From the NCBI GenBank assembly GCA_003280605.1, contig QCEM01000005.1, positions 1 to 64,000 on the forward strand: a stretch of 64,000 nt of DNA, given 5' to 3'. Position 1 is the first letter of the stretch; each line of letters begins with the position of its first letter. This stretch comes from SAR116 cluster bacterium AG-355-O21. GTDB lineage: Bacteria; Pseudomonadota; Alphaproteobacteria; Thalassobaculales; Thalassobaculaceae. The position numbers and the translations under genes were made by a program. Under the pieces are notes generated by a model that saw nothing but the letters and a program-made list of their open reading frames with translations, did not search any database and had not been told where the DNA came from. This document shows, piece by piece, positions 35,876 to 44,538 of the stretch.

Positions 35876-36835
35876 TTAAAGATAGGTTCCTGCAAGGGTT
35901 GTCGGGGTGCCGCCAAGGCCTAACTTGAAGCGTGATACGCCCGGCATGCGCTGACCGTCAATACCCCCAAGGTCAAGCCACTGAACCCCGTCGGCAACTA
36001 ACTTTTCAATCCCTCGCCACAATAAAAGGTTGTGTAAATAATTACGCCGACCGATTTCATCACTGTAGCCGATGTAATAGGTGGCGGTGCGGCCATGACG
36101 GAGGAGCAGAATTGCGGCGTGATTACTGCGGCGCTTCTGTGCGGCCAAAACCATGACGTGCTGCTTGCCCTGACAAAGACGGATGACGGCCCGCACAAAA
36201 TCACCGGCGGGCGCTCTTAACTGCTTGTTTTTGCGATGCTCGTCATGCTTTTGCAGCAGCCATTCTAAATCCATGCCTTTTTCGCTAATGCGGGTTTTAA
36301 ATGTCGCCGCTTCAGCTTTTTTAAGCTGGTTTCGCCATTTACCGTCAAGTTGGCTGCGCAGGACGTCTGGTGATTGTGCCAGGTTAAGCCAGATTGTGCT
36401 GTAGCCGGTGATGACTTGTCGCATGGAGACATCGGCCATGAATTTCGTTGCCTCCGGGCTGCTCACTTGTTCCGGCATCCAGGTGAAGAAATTTAATTTA
36501 TGGAGGGGAAATGCGGCTTTAATTTCAGCGTATAGCCGGCTCCGGGTCAGCGCGTCAATCGGGTTGGGGAAAAGTGGCCCACGGATAATCTTGGTAACTG
36601 TCACCGTGCCGGCCAGGCGCCAGGAATAAACCAGGCTAAAGGCGATCACCTTGCGGTTTTGACGGGCAATTAAAGTGTGGACGTTGAAAGGTGTTGTTTG
36701 CGCCATTGCCAAGCCATAGGCCCAACTTTGTTCAAGCGGCGACTGCGGCATTGCCGATATAAGTCGATCCCAGTCGCGCAGGCTCGCCTGATCCCATTCA
36801 AGTGTGATATCACCTACTGCTGTGTCCTTCGCCAT
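35876..36835 (-). CDS. FemAB-like acyltransferase
   Basis: 319-aa protein of the GNAT-related FemAB / CelD-like acyltransferase group (peptidoglycan interpeptide-bridge type fold). It contains AATFKTRISEKGMDLEWLLQKHDEHRK and the terminal YSDEIGRRNYLHNLLLW and WLDLGGIDGQ, where LDLGGID is a family hallmark. Such proteins transfer aminoacyl or acyl groups; in Gram-negatives they are often linked to exopolysaccharide or lipid modification rather than peptidoglycan bridges. The first ATG is at 36835, with a GTG three bases before. Divergent from a small membrane-protein gene. Confidence 0.75.
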   Translation of the reverse strand: MAKDTAVGDITLEWDQASLRDWDRLISAMPQSPLEQSWAYGLAMAQTTPFNVHTLIARQNRKVIAFSLVYSWRLAGTVTVTKIIRGPLFPNPIDALTRSRLYAEIKAAFPLHKLNFFTWMPEQVSSPEATKFMADVSMRQVITGYSTIWLNLAQSPDVLRSQLDGKWRNQLKKAEAATFKTRISEKGMDLEWLLQKHDEHRKNKQLRAPAGDFVRAVIRLCQGKQHVMVLAAQKRRSNHAAILLLRHGRTATYYIGYSDEIGRRNYLHNLLLWRGIEKLVADGVQWLDLGGIDGQRMPGVSRFKLGLGGTPTTLAGTYL

Positions 36836-36875
36836 CACCTTTTTCCCATCCCTTTGATGAGGTCCTCTGTTCGCT

Positions 36876-37079
36876 ATGAGAGCTTGGTTTAAGCGGCCTT
36901 TTAAAGTGCGTGGATATGTGGTCCCAAGTCGGCGTTTTACCGGTTGGGCATTATTCTACTGCCTACTCTATTTTGCCGTCCCGGTGCTGGCGCTGGGGGC
37001 ATTGTTAGATGTTGCGGGTTATCTGATTGCCGTCAAGCTATTGGGCGGCTCGTGTTATGGCATGTTGTGTCTATTCTGA
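36876..37079 (+). CDS. small predicted membrane protein, unknown
   Basis: 67-aa protein of unknown family. Basic N-terminus (RAWFKRPFKVRGYVVPSRRF), then an apolar stretch ALFYCLLYFAVPVLALGALL and a C-terminal GGSCYGMLCLF with two cysteines, which looks like one or two membrane spans with the basic end inside. It has normal codon use and begins 40 bases after the divergent FemAB-like gene; the best upstream AGG is rather far. Its last nine bases overlap the 3' end of the convergent dehydrogenase gene. I think it is real, but only comparison with relatives can say. Confidence 0.6.
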   Translation: MRAWFKRPFKVRGYVVPSRRFTGWALFYCLLYFAVPVLALGALLDVAGYLIAVKLLGGSCYGMLCLF

Positions 37080-37997
37080 GCTTTCAGGACGCTCGCTTGG
37101 CAGGGGTAAGTCGTCGCCGGCCAGGCGCTGAAAAACCTTAATGACCGCCGAGTCATCTTCTCGCCCAAGGCCGGCAGCGCCGGCGGCCAGAAACTGCTGA
37201 TGGGCAGCGGCGCTCAGGGGAAGTGGGAAAGTTAGGCTTTTGCCCGTCTCCAGAACAATTCCAAGATCCTTGATAAAAATATCGACAGCCGAAAGTGGCG
37301 TGTAATCGCCGGCAAGAATATGCGGCACGCGGTTATTGAACATCCAAGAGGCACCGGCGGCACCTGAGATGACATCGAATAATTGCTCTGCATCAGCACC
37401 GGCACGGATGCCCAGCGCCATCGCTTCGGCAGCGGCGGCGATATGCACACCGGCCAATAATTGATTAATGGTTTTCACCGTTGAGCCAACCCCCACTTGG
37501 TCGCCTAGCCGGTGAACTTTTTCGGCGATTGCCGTCAGCGCGGGCGCGGCGCGATCAAAGGCGGCAGCAGGCCCTGAAGCCATCACGGTCATTGCCCCTT
37601 CGGCAGCTTTTGCAGCGCCGCCACTGACCGGGCCGTCAATCATCATCACCTGCAGATTGTCGAGGCGGGCTGCGATATCGCGGCTTACGGCCGCCGGAAT
37701 GGTTGCGCATTGCAGCACCACAGCACCGGCAGCCAAGGCCTCGGCGGCACCGTTATCACCAAATAATACGGTTTCAACTTGTGCGGCATTGACCACAAAA
37801 ACGATCAGGATATCCACCTGCCCGGCCATTGTTGCAGGGCTATCCGCGATCTGCCCACCGGCAGCTTGAAAAGCCGCGCAGGCATCCCGGCTCATGTCCA
37901 AGCCGAGGGTTTTGATGTTGGCGGCCAAGAGTGACCGGGCCGCCCCCATGCCCATGGATCCAAGGCCGATCACGCCGACTGTCAGTGGCCTATTCAT
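37071..37997 (-). CDS. beta-hydroxyacid dehydrogenase, threonate-dehydrogenase-like
   Basis: 308-aa NAD-dependent dehydrogenase of the 3-hydroxyisobutyrate group. The NAD site is VGVIGLGSMGMGAARSLL, the substrate signature IDGPVSGGAAKAAEGAMTVM, and the catalytic lysine lies in GSTVKTINQLLAGVHIAAAAEAM. The GLGSMGMG version resembles L-threonate dehydrogenase LtnD. A 3-hydroxyisobutyrate role alongside mmsA, 3 kb away, would also fit, so both remain open. It starts 33 bases before purH ends, so it is read after purH. Confidence 0.85.
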   Translation of the reverse strand: MNRPLTVGVIGLGSMGMGAARSLLAANIKTLGLDMSRDACAAFQAAGGQIADSPATMAGQVDILIVFVVNAAQVETVLFGDNGAAEALAAGAVVLQCATIPAAVSRDIAARLDNLQVMMIDGPVSGGAAKAAEGAMTVMASGPAAAFDRAAPALTAIAEKVHRLGDQVGVGSTVKTINQLLAGVHIAAAAEAMALGIRAGADAEQLFDVISGAAGASWMFNNRVPHILAGDYTPLSAVDIFIKDLGIVLETGKSLTFPLPLSAAAHQQFLAAGAAGLGREDDSAVIKVFQRLAGDDLPLPSERPESSE

Positions 37998-38029
37998 CAA
38001 AAACTCCCATGCTTTGAATACCGCGCCGA

Positions 38030-39610
38030 TTAATGGCGGAAGTGTCGCATGCCAGTTAACACCATTGCCAGCCCGGCGTCATCGGCAGCGGCGATAATTT
38101 CCGCGTCACGAATAGAACCGCCGGGTTGAATAACCGCCGTCGCGCCGGCGGCTGCGGCTGCCAGCAAGCCATCGGCAAACGGAAAAAATGCATCGGAAGC
38201 GACCACAGAGCCGATTGTGCCAACCGTTTTGGCGCCTGCCGCTTCGGCGGCATCTTCAGCTTTACGGGCCGCGATCCGGGCGGAATCAACACGGCTCATC
38301 TGGCCGGCGCCAATACCCACTGTAGCGCCGTCTTTGACATAGATGATGGCATTGGATTTCACATGTTTGCAAATTCGAAAAGCCAGGATGAGGTCAGCCA
38401 TTTCCTGATCGCTTGGTGCCCGCTTGGTGACCACATTCAGTTGGTTTTCGTTGATCCGCCCGGCGTCCCGGTCCTGCACCAAAAGACCGCCTGCAAGCGA
38501 GCGCAGATTAATGCCGCCGGCGGCTGGATCCGGCAGGCCACCGGCCACCAACAGGCGCAGGTTTTTCTTTTCCGCGAGGATTTTGCCAGCGGCGGCGTCA
38601 GCCTCCGGCGCGATCACGACTTCGCTTAAAATCTTGACGATTTCTGCAGCCGTGTCGGCATCGAGGCGGCGGTTGGCGGCAATAATACCACCAAAGGCGC
38701 TGACTGGATCACAGGCCAAGGCCCGCAAATAGGCGTCTTTTAAAGTGTCCGCGACAGCGACCCCACAAGGGTTGGCATGTTTGATGATGGCAATCGCTGG
38801 TTTGTCAAATTCGGCAACCAGTTCATAGGCCGCATCGGTGTCGTTAAGATTATTGAAACTGAGCGCCTTACCTTGCACTTGGACAGCGCTGGCAACGCCG
38901 GGACGGTTGTCGCCGGTGCGATAAAAGGCGGCGGCCTGATGTGGGTTCTCGCCATAGCGCATGATTTCGGGCTGGGCACCGGCGATCACCAGCCGGTCGG
39001 GGAAGGAAACGTTCTGTTCTTCAGAAAGCCAGTTAGCGATGGCGGCATCATAGGCCGCCGTGCGGGCATAGGCTGTGCGCGCCAAATGCCGGCGTGTCGC
39101 AACGGTGATGCCGCCGCTTGCCGTCAATTCCTCAAAAACGGTATCATAATCGGCAGGTTCAACGATGACAGCAACATGGTCATGATTTTTGGCCGCTGCC
39201 CGGATCATTGCCGGCCCGCCGATATCAATATTCTCGACACAGGTTTCATAGTCGGCACCGGCCGCCAAAGTCGCTTCAAAGGGGTATAAATTAACAACCA
39301 ACAGGTCGATCGGACGAATTTCGTTGGCCGCCATTGCGGCCATATGATCAGCGTTGTCGCGGCGTGCCAGCAGGCCGCCATGAATCTTTGGGTGCAAGGT
39401 TTTGACACGGCCATCCATGATTTCCGGAAAGCCTGTCTCGGCCGCAACCTCGGTCACCTGCAGGCCACTCTCGGAAAGGCTGCGGGCGGTCCCGCCGGTG
39501 GAGAGCAACTCAACGCCCATTGCCGCCAGCGCCCGCGCAAAACTGATTAGTCCGGTCTTATCAGAAACCGAAATCAACGCCCGTTTGACGTTAACGGAAG
39601 CATCGCTCAT
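38030..39610 (-). CDS. purH: bifunctional AICAR transformylase / IMP cyclohydrolase
   Basis: 526-aa PurH for the last two steps of IMP synthesis. The MGS-like cyclohydrolase domain begins [19 protein letters not shown] with ELLSTGG, and the AICAR transformylase domain occupies the rest ([50 protein letters not shown]). GGAGAAACAAGAA precedes the ATG at 39610; the frame continues back to 39730 but into the neighbour's 3' end. It stands alone as regards other pur genes. A DMT exporter lies upstream. Confidence 0.98.
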   Translation of the reverse strand: MSDASVNVKRALISVSDKTGLISFARALAAMGVELLSTGGTARSLSESGLQVTEVAAETGFPEIMDGRVKTLHPKIHGGLLARRDNADHMAAMAANEIRPIDLLVVNLYPFEATLAAGADYETCVENIDIGGPAMIRAAAKNHDHVAVIVEPADYDTVFEELTASGGITVATRRHLARTAYARTAAYDAAIANWLSEEQNVSFPDRLVIAGAQPEIMRYGENPHQAAAFYRTGDNRPGVASAVQVQGKALSFNNLNDTDAAYELVAEFDKPAIAIIKHANPCGVAVADTLKDAYLRALACDPVSAFGGIIAANRRLDADTAAEIVKILSEVVIAPEADAAAGKILAEKKNLRLLVAGGLPDPAAGGINLRSLAGGLLVQDRDAGRINENQLNVVTKRAPSDQEMADLILAFRICKHVKSNAIIYVKDGATVGIGAGQMSRVDSARIAARKAEDAAEAAGAKTVGTIGSVVASDAFFPFADGLLAAAAAGATAVIQPGGSIRDAEIIAAADDAGLAMVLTGMRHFRH

Positions 39611-39638
39611 TTCTTGTTTCTCCAAAAAATACGTTCCC

Positions 39639-40601
39639 TCAGGAGGGCTTATGCGCACTCGAAGCGGCGGGGTCAAGTGTATCGGTGGTTTCTTTTTCAG
39701 TATTTGCAATGCGCCGTAAATAAGCTTCACGAATCCCGATATAGGTGGTCGATGTGAAAATCAGAATGGCCCCGATCCAAGTGAAGATATCAGGAATTTC
39801 GGCAAACAGCATAAAGCCAAGCAAGGCCGCCCAAATCAGCTTCGTGAACTCAACAGGTAACACTGCCGAGGCATTCGCCAGCTTTAACGATTGGTTCATG
39901 GTGGTTTGACCAATTGTACCAAGGCAGCCAATCAGCAGCAGCCATAGATAATCAATCGGTGTCGGCCAAACCCAGACATAGAACGCAGGGAGTGCGCAAA
40001 TCGCCGTCAGCCACAGTGAGGCATACATGGTGATGGTGACGCTGGATTCGGTGCGGGTAAGCATTTTGATCAGCATCAAAGCAATGGCCCAAACCATCGC
40101 TGCCGAAAGAATTAAGATCGGCCCCAAGGAGATATCAATCAAGCCTGGGCGCAGGATCACCAGCGTTCCAAAAAACCCGATCATGATTGCCAGCCAGCGG
40201 CGCGGGCCAACTTTTTCGCCCAAAAACAGCATTGCTAAGACCGTTGCAAAGATCGGCGCTGTAAAACTGAGGGCGGTTAATTCGGCCAAGGGCGTCATCG
40301 TCACACCGGTGAAGAAGCACAGCATCGACAGGCCATTAATGACGCCGCGAATGGCATGTAATTTCGGCCGCTTGGTGGCCAGCAGACGCAAGCCTGTGGT
40401 CAGCAGTAAAGGGCTGAGCACCAGAAACCCGATTAGGGCGCGGAAGAAGGCGACGTCGAAAGGGGGCAAAGAGTCGCTGACAGACTTGACGGCGGCATGC
40501 ATGCCAACAAAGGCCATACCGGAAATCGCCATGAACCAAATACCTTTCCAGGTATCAGATATGCGGCTGAGGGCGGATTGAATAGCAGTCAGATTGGACA
40601 C
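39639..40601 (-). CDS. EamA/DMT-family transporter
   Basis: 320-aa inner-membrane protein with ten spans in two EamA repeats, and a hydrophilic C-terminal tail (about residues 295-320). [21 protein letters not shown] opens the first repeat, and [20 protein letters not shown] is the family's conserved stretch before the repeat ends. The start is GTG at 40601. It may export a purine-related or amino-acid metabolite, but the position before purH does not prove a link. About 28 bases separate it from purH. Confidence 0.83.
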   Translation of the reverse strand: MSNLTAIQSALSRISDTWKGIWFMAISGMAFVGMHAAVKSVSDSLPPFDVAFFRALIGFLVLSPLLLTTGLRLLATKRPKLHAIRGVINGLSMLCFFTGVTMTPLAELTALSFTAPIFATVLAMLFLGEKVGPRRWLAIMIGFFGTLVILRPGLIDISLGPILILSAAMVWAIALMLIKMLTRTESSVTITMYASLWLTAICALPAFYVWVWPTPIDYLWLLLIGCLGTIGQTTMNQSLKLANASAVLPVEFTKLIWAALLGFMLFAEIPDIFTWIGAILIFTSTTYIGIREAYLRRIANTEKETTDTLDPAASSAHKPS

Positions 40602-40662
40602 GTCGACAATATGACCTTGAAACGGATAACAAGCGAGAAAAATCGGTGATAAACGCTTTTTT

Positions 40663-41472
40663 TCAGGCAGTTATGGTCAGTTCAACATGTCCCAGGCCGT
40701 CAATATGATAGCGTGCCTCATCACCGAGGTTGGCAAAGCGCGTCGCTAAGGTTGATCCGGTAATCACCAAATCGCCGGCCCGCAGTGCGGTGCCTTGATC
40801 GTTCAGCAAATTAGCGACCCAGGCCAGCGAGGTTAACGGATGACCCATTGCGGCACCTGTTACGGCGCTTTCAATGCTGCCGTTCAAGGTCAGGGTGACC
40901 GGATTGGTAACCAGATCGAGTTGTTGCCACGCAGCTGTCTCCGGGCCCAGAACAACCCCGCCGCTCCAGGCGTTATCAGCAATCATCGAACAGGCATCAA
41001 GATGGTCATAATCGGCGCTGCGGTCTTCGATCAATTCAAAGGCCGGTGCAAGAGTTGCTATTTTTGAGCGGACATTTTCTGCGGTCCAGGGGGTGCCCAT
41101 AGGCTTTAAGTCGGCGCTCACGCGGACAGCTAATTCAAACTCCAGCCCAAGACGTCCAAAGTCCTGCAAGGAAATTACCGCTGGCCCGTGATGGATGGTA
41201 TCGGCGTAAATTCGGCCGCCAATAGGCGCGTTAATTCCGCAAAGTTCTTGGATTGGTTTTGATGTCAGGGCGATCTTATAGCCCGCCATGGCACCACGGG
41301 TCATGCTCCAGGTGTCGGCCAGCTTGGCCTGGATGCGATAGGCATCAGCCATACTTTCGATCGCAAATTCGGCTGGCAAGGGTCGATAACGATTGCCGGC
41401 CTTGTGCTCGTTCACAATCCAATCAGCAACAACCGCCAAAGCGCTATCAGAGTGCATATCGCATCCAATCAT
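40663..41472 (-). CDS. 2-keto-4-pentenoate hydratase-like enzyme
   Basis: 269-aa member of the fumarylacetoacetate-hydrolase-fold hydratase/decarboxylase group (MhpD, DmpH/DmpE). The sequences FGRLGLEFELAVRVSADL and the acidic DYDHLDACSMIADNAW supply the metal ligands, and AMGHPLTSLAWVANLLNDQGTALRAGDLVITGS is typical of the C-terminal half. Enzymes of this kind hydrate 2-hydroxypenta-2,4-dienoate in meta-cleavage pathways. GGGTAAGG is well placed before the ATG at 41472. No meta-cleavage neighbours are visible, so the true substrate is uncertain. Confidence 0.85.
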   Translation of the reverse strand: MIGCDMHSDSALAVVADWIVNEHKAGNRYRPLPAEFAIESMADAYRIQAKLADTWSMTRGAMAGYKIALTSKPIQELCGINAPIGGRIYADTIHHGPAVISLQDFGRLGLEFELAVRVSADLKPMGTPWTAENVRSKIATLAPAFELIEDRSADYDHLDACSMIADNAWSGGVVLGPETAAWQQLDLVTNPVTLTLNGSIESAVTGAAMGHPLTSLAWVANLLNDQGTALRAGDLVITGSTLATRFANLGDEARYHIDGLGHVELTITA

Positions 41473-41556
41473 GATTACCTTACCCAAGATCAGCACGGAC
41501 AGATCGTTTTGACAAGAAATTGCAGTCAGAAATGTAAAATCGCCGGCAACGGTAGG

Positions 41557-41757
41557 CTAGCTCTCAGGCGCTGCCTGCACAGGTGGGCAAGCGACGCTTC
41601 CATAGGAACAAAAGACACAACAATCGCCAGGTCTTGGCCGCAGTACCGTCTGGCAGTTTTGACAGGTGTAAAACCACAGGCAGGCATTGCTGGGCATTGT
41701 TTCATGGGCGGTATGGGAGCATTGCGGGCAGGTCAGCGTTGATGTGAAGATGGTCAT
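41557..41757 (-). CDS. GDCCVxC-domain protein (Cys form)
   Basis: 66-aa cysteine-rich protein with the signature GDCCVFCSYGSVACPP (C46, C47, C50, C57). The N-terminal half has CPQC (C10, C13) and CQNC (C32, C35), a zinc-ribbon-like pattern. It belongs to the GDCCVxC domain family, some of whose members have selenocysteine at the third position; here it is cysteine (TGC-type codon, no in-frame TGA). The ATG overlaps the merF stop codon (ATGA, 41754-41757), so it is made with MerF. It probably binds Hg(II) or another thiophilic metal in the cytoplasm. The frame continues upstream inside merF, but that part is a shadow. Confidence 0.82.
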   Translation of the reverse strand: MTIFTSTLTCPQCSHTAHETMPSNACLWFYTCQNCQTVLRPRPGDCCVFCSYGSVACPPVQAAPES

Positions 41758-41963
41758 CGGTTGCGCTGCCGCCAAAATGCCAGGGCCGTCAGCAAAATAA
41801 ACAGCCCAAGAGCAGGTAGCAGAATAAAATCTAGATAAAAAATCAGGCCCGAAATGCCAAGAAAACCAAACACGTAAACCAGAAGCGGCGTGAAACAACA
41901 AAGTGCTGTGATGACTGTTCCGCCAAGGCCAATTTGCAGAAGTTTTCTGTTGTCGATGGTCAT
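41754..41963 (-). CDS. merF: MerF-like mercuric ion transporter
   Basis: 69-aa membrane protein with two spans, matching MerF in GGTVITALCCFTPLLVYVFG and YLDFILLPALGLFILLTAL. The vicinal cysteines C22-C23 in the first span would take Hg(II). MerF as I know it has a second vicinal Cys pair near the C-terminus; here the tail is FWRQRNR with none. The next gene, overlapping by four bases, encodes a protein with its own CC pair. No merR, merA or merP lies nearby. The ATG at 41963 lacks a strong ribosome-binding site. Confidence 0.85.
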   Translation of the reverse strand: MTIDNRKLLQIGLGGTVITALCCFTPLLVYVFGFLGISGLIFYLDFILLPALGLFILLTALAFWRQRNR

Positions 41964-42206
41964 TTTAAGCAGATGGTAAATTCAATCAGAAATACAAGAA
42001 CCATATGATAGGTTAATTTTCTCAAACTGTTACGGTGTCAATTGCCATTTAGAGTGGTCAACATGTGCTGGCATCCCGCAGGCATGTCGGTGCCGACAGG
42101 TGTTGTAAGTGTTTCTTGGTATCGTCGTTGAAACCGTTGTCGGGATGCGCTGCGCTTGTAATAATGCCACGTCAGCTGTCAATGCTGTTGCGATCCACGA
42201 GGCCCC

Positions 42207-43526
42207 TTGGTGTTGTATATTTTTAGACGGCTGGTCCTGTCACTTGTTTGGCTGGGCGCCGTAAGCAGTTTATTTATCGACATGGGTGCTCTAAGAGCGC
42301 TAACCACGTCCTTGTTGATCATATTTCTGGCACTTTCGGCAGGCAGTATTCGCCGTGAAAGTTGGGTCGTTGCGGGCGGTATCGCATTGGCTGCCATCGT
42401 GGTGCTATTTTTAGGCGGGTCGTGGGCGCAGCTTTGGCATGGCTTTGAGCGGGCATTGATTTTTGCAGGTTTATTGCCGACCCTGCAATTGACCAGGGCC
42501 ATTGCCTGGCGCTTGCCGAAAGTTGCCAAGGCCCGCGCCGATCTTGGCACCCTGCCGGAGCGCTCGGCGGATATCGGCTTAATGTTTGGTGCCCAGGCCT
42601 TCGGTTATGTGTTGAGCACCGGTGCCTTTGCCATGGTCTCAAGCCTGGTGGCGGCGCAAGCGCCGATGGCTCGGCGCTTGGCGGCAGGGGCGGCGAGTTT
42701 GCGGGGCATGAGCACTTCGATCTTATGGTCGCCCTTCTTTGTTGCCTTCGCCGTGGCGTCTAGTTACCTGCCGGCGGTCCCTGCCTGGCAAGTATTTGCG
42801 CTTGGTTTTGTGCTGATGGCGATGGCGCTTTTGATTTCGATTTTAATGTTCGCGCGGCCGCTGCAGCTTGCCGCCATTGGCCAAGCGCTCAAGTGTTTGC
42901 TGCCGGTGCTGGCCTATCTCTTGATTGCCGTGGCGGCGGTGATGGTGGTCAGCGCTTTTGCCGGTTTATCAACACTTGGATCGGTACTGGTGACGATGCC
43001 GCTTCTGGTGACGGTGCAACTGCTGTTTCGGCCGGTGATTGCGCTTGATGTGGTGCGCGAAACAGTGCGGGGTTTTGATCGCTTGGGGGATGATTTACTG
43101 TTGATCACCGCCTCGATGGGATTGGCTACGGCAGTTGTTGCAACGGCGCAGATTGCCGATCAGTTGAGCTTCTTGGTGGCGTTAGAAATCCCTGCCACCG
43201 TCGTTATCGCCGGGATGTTGCTGATCCAGTTGCTACCGGCGATGGCCGGTGTCCATCCGATCATTACGGCGACCGTGGTCCTGGCCGCTTTCACCAGCCA
43301 ACCATTGAACGTGCATCCGTTGATTTTGTTTCAAGCGATGGTCGCAGGTTGGTCCCTGGGAACGATGGTTTCAATGTCGGCGATTTCGGTCGTGACCACG
43401 GCGAATATGTTTAACCTGGCACCGCTTCAGCTCGCCTATGGCCGCAATCTTGGCTATGCCTTGGTGACCGCTGCGGCAGTGGTTGCCGTGTTGAGCGCAC
43501 TCAACACGGCTTTATCGCCGGCGTAA
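42207..43526 (+). CDS. polytopic inner-membrane protein, unknown
   Basis: 439-aa protein that is almost entirely hydrophobic, with about eleven to twelve spans. Recurrent features are a central soluble-looking segment (ITRAIAWRLPKVAKARADLG) and the C-terminal stretch GVHPIITATVVLAAFTSQPLNVHPL, of a kind seen in ion-transporter-superfamily permeases. I do not recognise the family. The start is a TTG (42207) with a GAGG close by, or the GTG three bases later; an earlier start would run into the region upstream that holds no other gene. It ends one base before the convergent nrdB stop. A carboxylate or other anion permease is only a guess. Confidence 0.65.
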   Translation: MVLYIFRRLVLSLVWLGAVSSLFIDMGALRALTTSLLIIFLALSAGSIRRESWVVAGGIALAAIVVLFLGGSWAQLWHGFERALIFAGLLPTLQLTRAIAWRLPKVAKARADLGTLPERSADIGLMFGAQAFGYVLSTGAFAMVSSLVAAQAPMARRLAAGAASLRGMSTSILWSPFFVAFAVASSYLPAVPAWQVFALGFVLMAMALLISILMFARPLQLAAIGQALKCLLPVLAYLLIAVAAVMVVSAFAGLSTLGSVLVTMPLLVTVQLLFRPVIALDVVRETVRGFDRLGDDLLLITASMGLATAVVATAQIADQLSFLVALEIPATVVIAGMLLIQLLPAMAGVHPIITATVVLAAFTSQPLNVHPLILFQAMVAGWSLGTMVSMSAISVVTTANMFNLAPLQLAYGRNLGYALVTAAAVVAVLSALNTALSPA

Positions 43527-43527
43527 A

Positions 43528-44490
43528 TTAGTCGAACGCCTCTGACCAAGAACCTTGGGTGGCAGCTTTGGAATATTCGGTTGCCCGGTTTTCAAAGAAA
43601 TTGGTGTGCTCGACCCCGTTCAACATATCATCCATCCACGGCAGCGGGTTTTCCGTCATCCGATACATGGGTTGCAGGCCAAGCTGGCCAAGGCGGCGGT
43701 CGGCAATATAGCGAATGTAGCTTTTCACTTCTTCGGCTTCCAGGCCTTCAACCCCGCCCAATTCGAAGGCCAGATCGATGAAGGCATCTTCGTGATGAAC
43801 CACTGTTTCGCAGGCGGCATAAAGTTCCCACTCTAAGCTTTCGTCCCAAACCTCAGGGTTTTCATCGACAAAGGCTTTGAACAGCCGGACCACCGATTGC
43901 ATATGCAAGGTTTCGTCGCGTGCTGACCAGGCAACGATCTGGCCCATGCCTTTCATTTTGTTGAAGCGTGGGAAATTCAGCAGGATCGCAAAGCTTGCAA
44001 ACAGCTGTAGACCTTCGGTAAAGGCCCCAAACATGGCCATGGTTTTTGCGATGTCGCGTTTGCTGTCAACGTTGAAGCCACGCATGTAATCCCATTTATC
44101 CTTCATTTCTTTATAATGCAGGAAGGCTTCATATTCGGATTCCGGAATCCCAAGGGTATCCAACAAATGCGAATAAGCAGAGATATGAATGGTCTCGATA
44201 TTTGAGAATGCGGCCAGCATCATGCGCACTTCAGTAGGCTTAAAAACCTGCGCGTAGTGCTGCATGTAACAGTTATTCACCTCAACATCGGACTGGGTGA
44301 AAAACCGAAACACTTGGGTCAGCAGATTGCGCTCTGATTGGGTCAGATTTTTCGCCCAGTCACGAACATCTTCCGCCAGCGGCACTTCTTCAGGCAACCA
44401 ATGCAAGCGTTGTTGCATCAGCCACGCATCATAGGCCCATGGATATCGAAAGGGCTTATACACAGGATTAGCTGTCATCAAACCAGACAT
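43528..44490 (-). CDS. nrdB: ribonucleotide reductase beta subunit, class I
   Basis: 320-aa radical-generating subunit. The spacing D68, E99, H102, Y106 matches the E. coli pattern D84/E115/H118/Y122; here they are SDVEVNN, SNIETIHISAYSHL, with Tyr106 as the radical site. The second metal set includes DETLHMQ and EDAFIDLAFELG. It pairs with NrdA to make dNDPs. The ATG at 44490 follows GGAG; an in-frame start five codons earlier (44505) is possible. The gene lies 48 bases after nrdA ends and is co-transcribed. Confidence 0.95.
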   Translation of the reverse strand: MSGLMTANPVYKPFRYPWAYDAWLMQQRLHWLPEEVPLAEDVRDWAKNLTQSERNLLTQVFRFFTQSDVEVNNCYMQHYAQVFKPTEVRMMLAAFSNIETIHISAYSHLLDTLGIPESEYEAFLHYKEMKDKWDYMRGFNVDSKRDIAKTMAMFGAFTEGLQLFASFAILLNFPRFNKMKGMGQIVAWSARDETLHMQSVVRLFKAFVDENPEVWDESLEWELYAACETVVHHEDAFIDLAFELGGVEGLEAEEVKSYIRYIADRRLGQLGLQPMYRMTENPLPWMDDMLNGVEHTNFFENRATEYSKAATQGSWSEAFD

Positions 44491-44538
44491 CGGTTCGCTC
44501 TCCAAATAAACGATATTTTAAAAATATATGTGCCGGCG

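Noticed and set aside
41758-41901. N-terminal extension of the GDCCVxC protein frame
   Set aside because: These codons overlap merF in another frame; the true start is the ATG at 41757 in the ATGA overlap.
41964-42206. A merR gene or tRNA in the 243-base gap next to merF
   Set aside because: No helix-turn-helix coding frame, no cloverleaf and no merO-type operator were found; the gap appears empty apart from possible promoters.
44513-44527. AT-rich palindrome atattttaaaaatat between nrdA and nrdB
   Set aside because: The arms are almost contiguous and cannot form a stable hairpin; it is probably only an AT-rich spacer.
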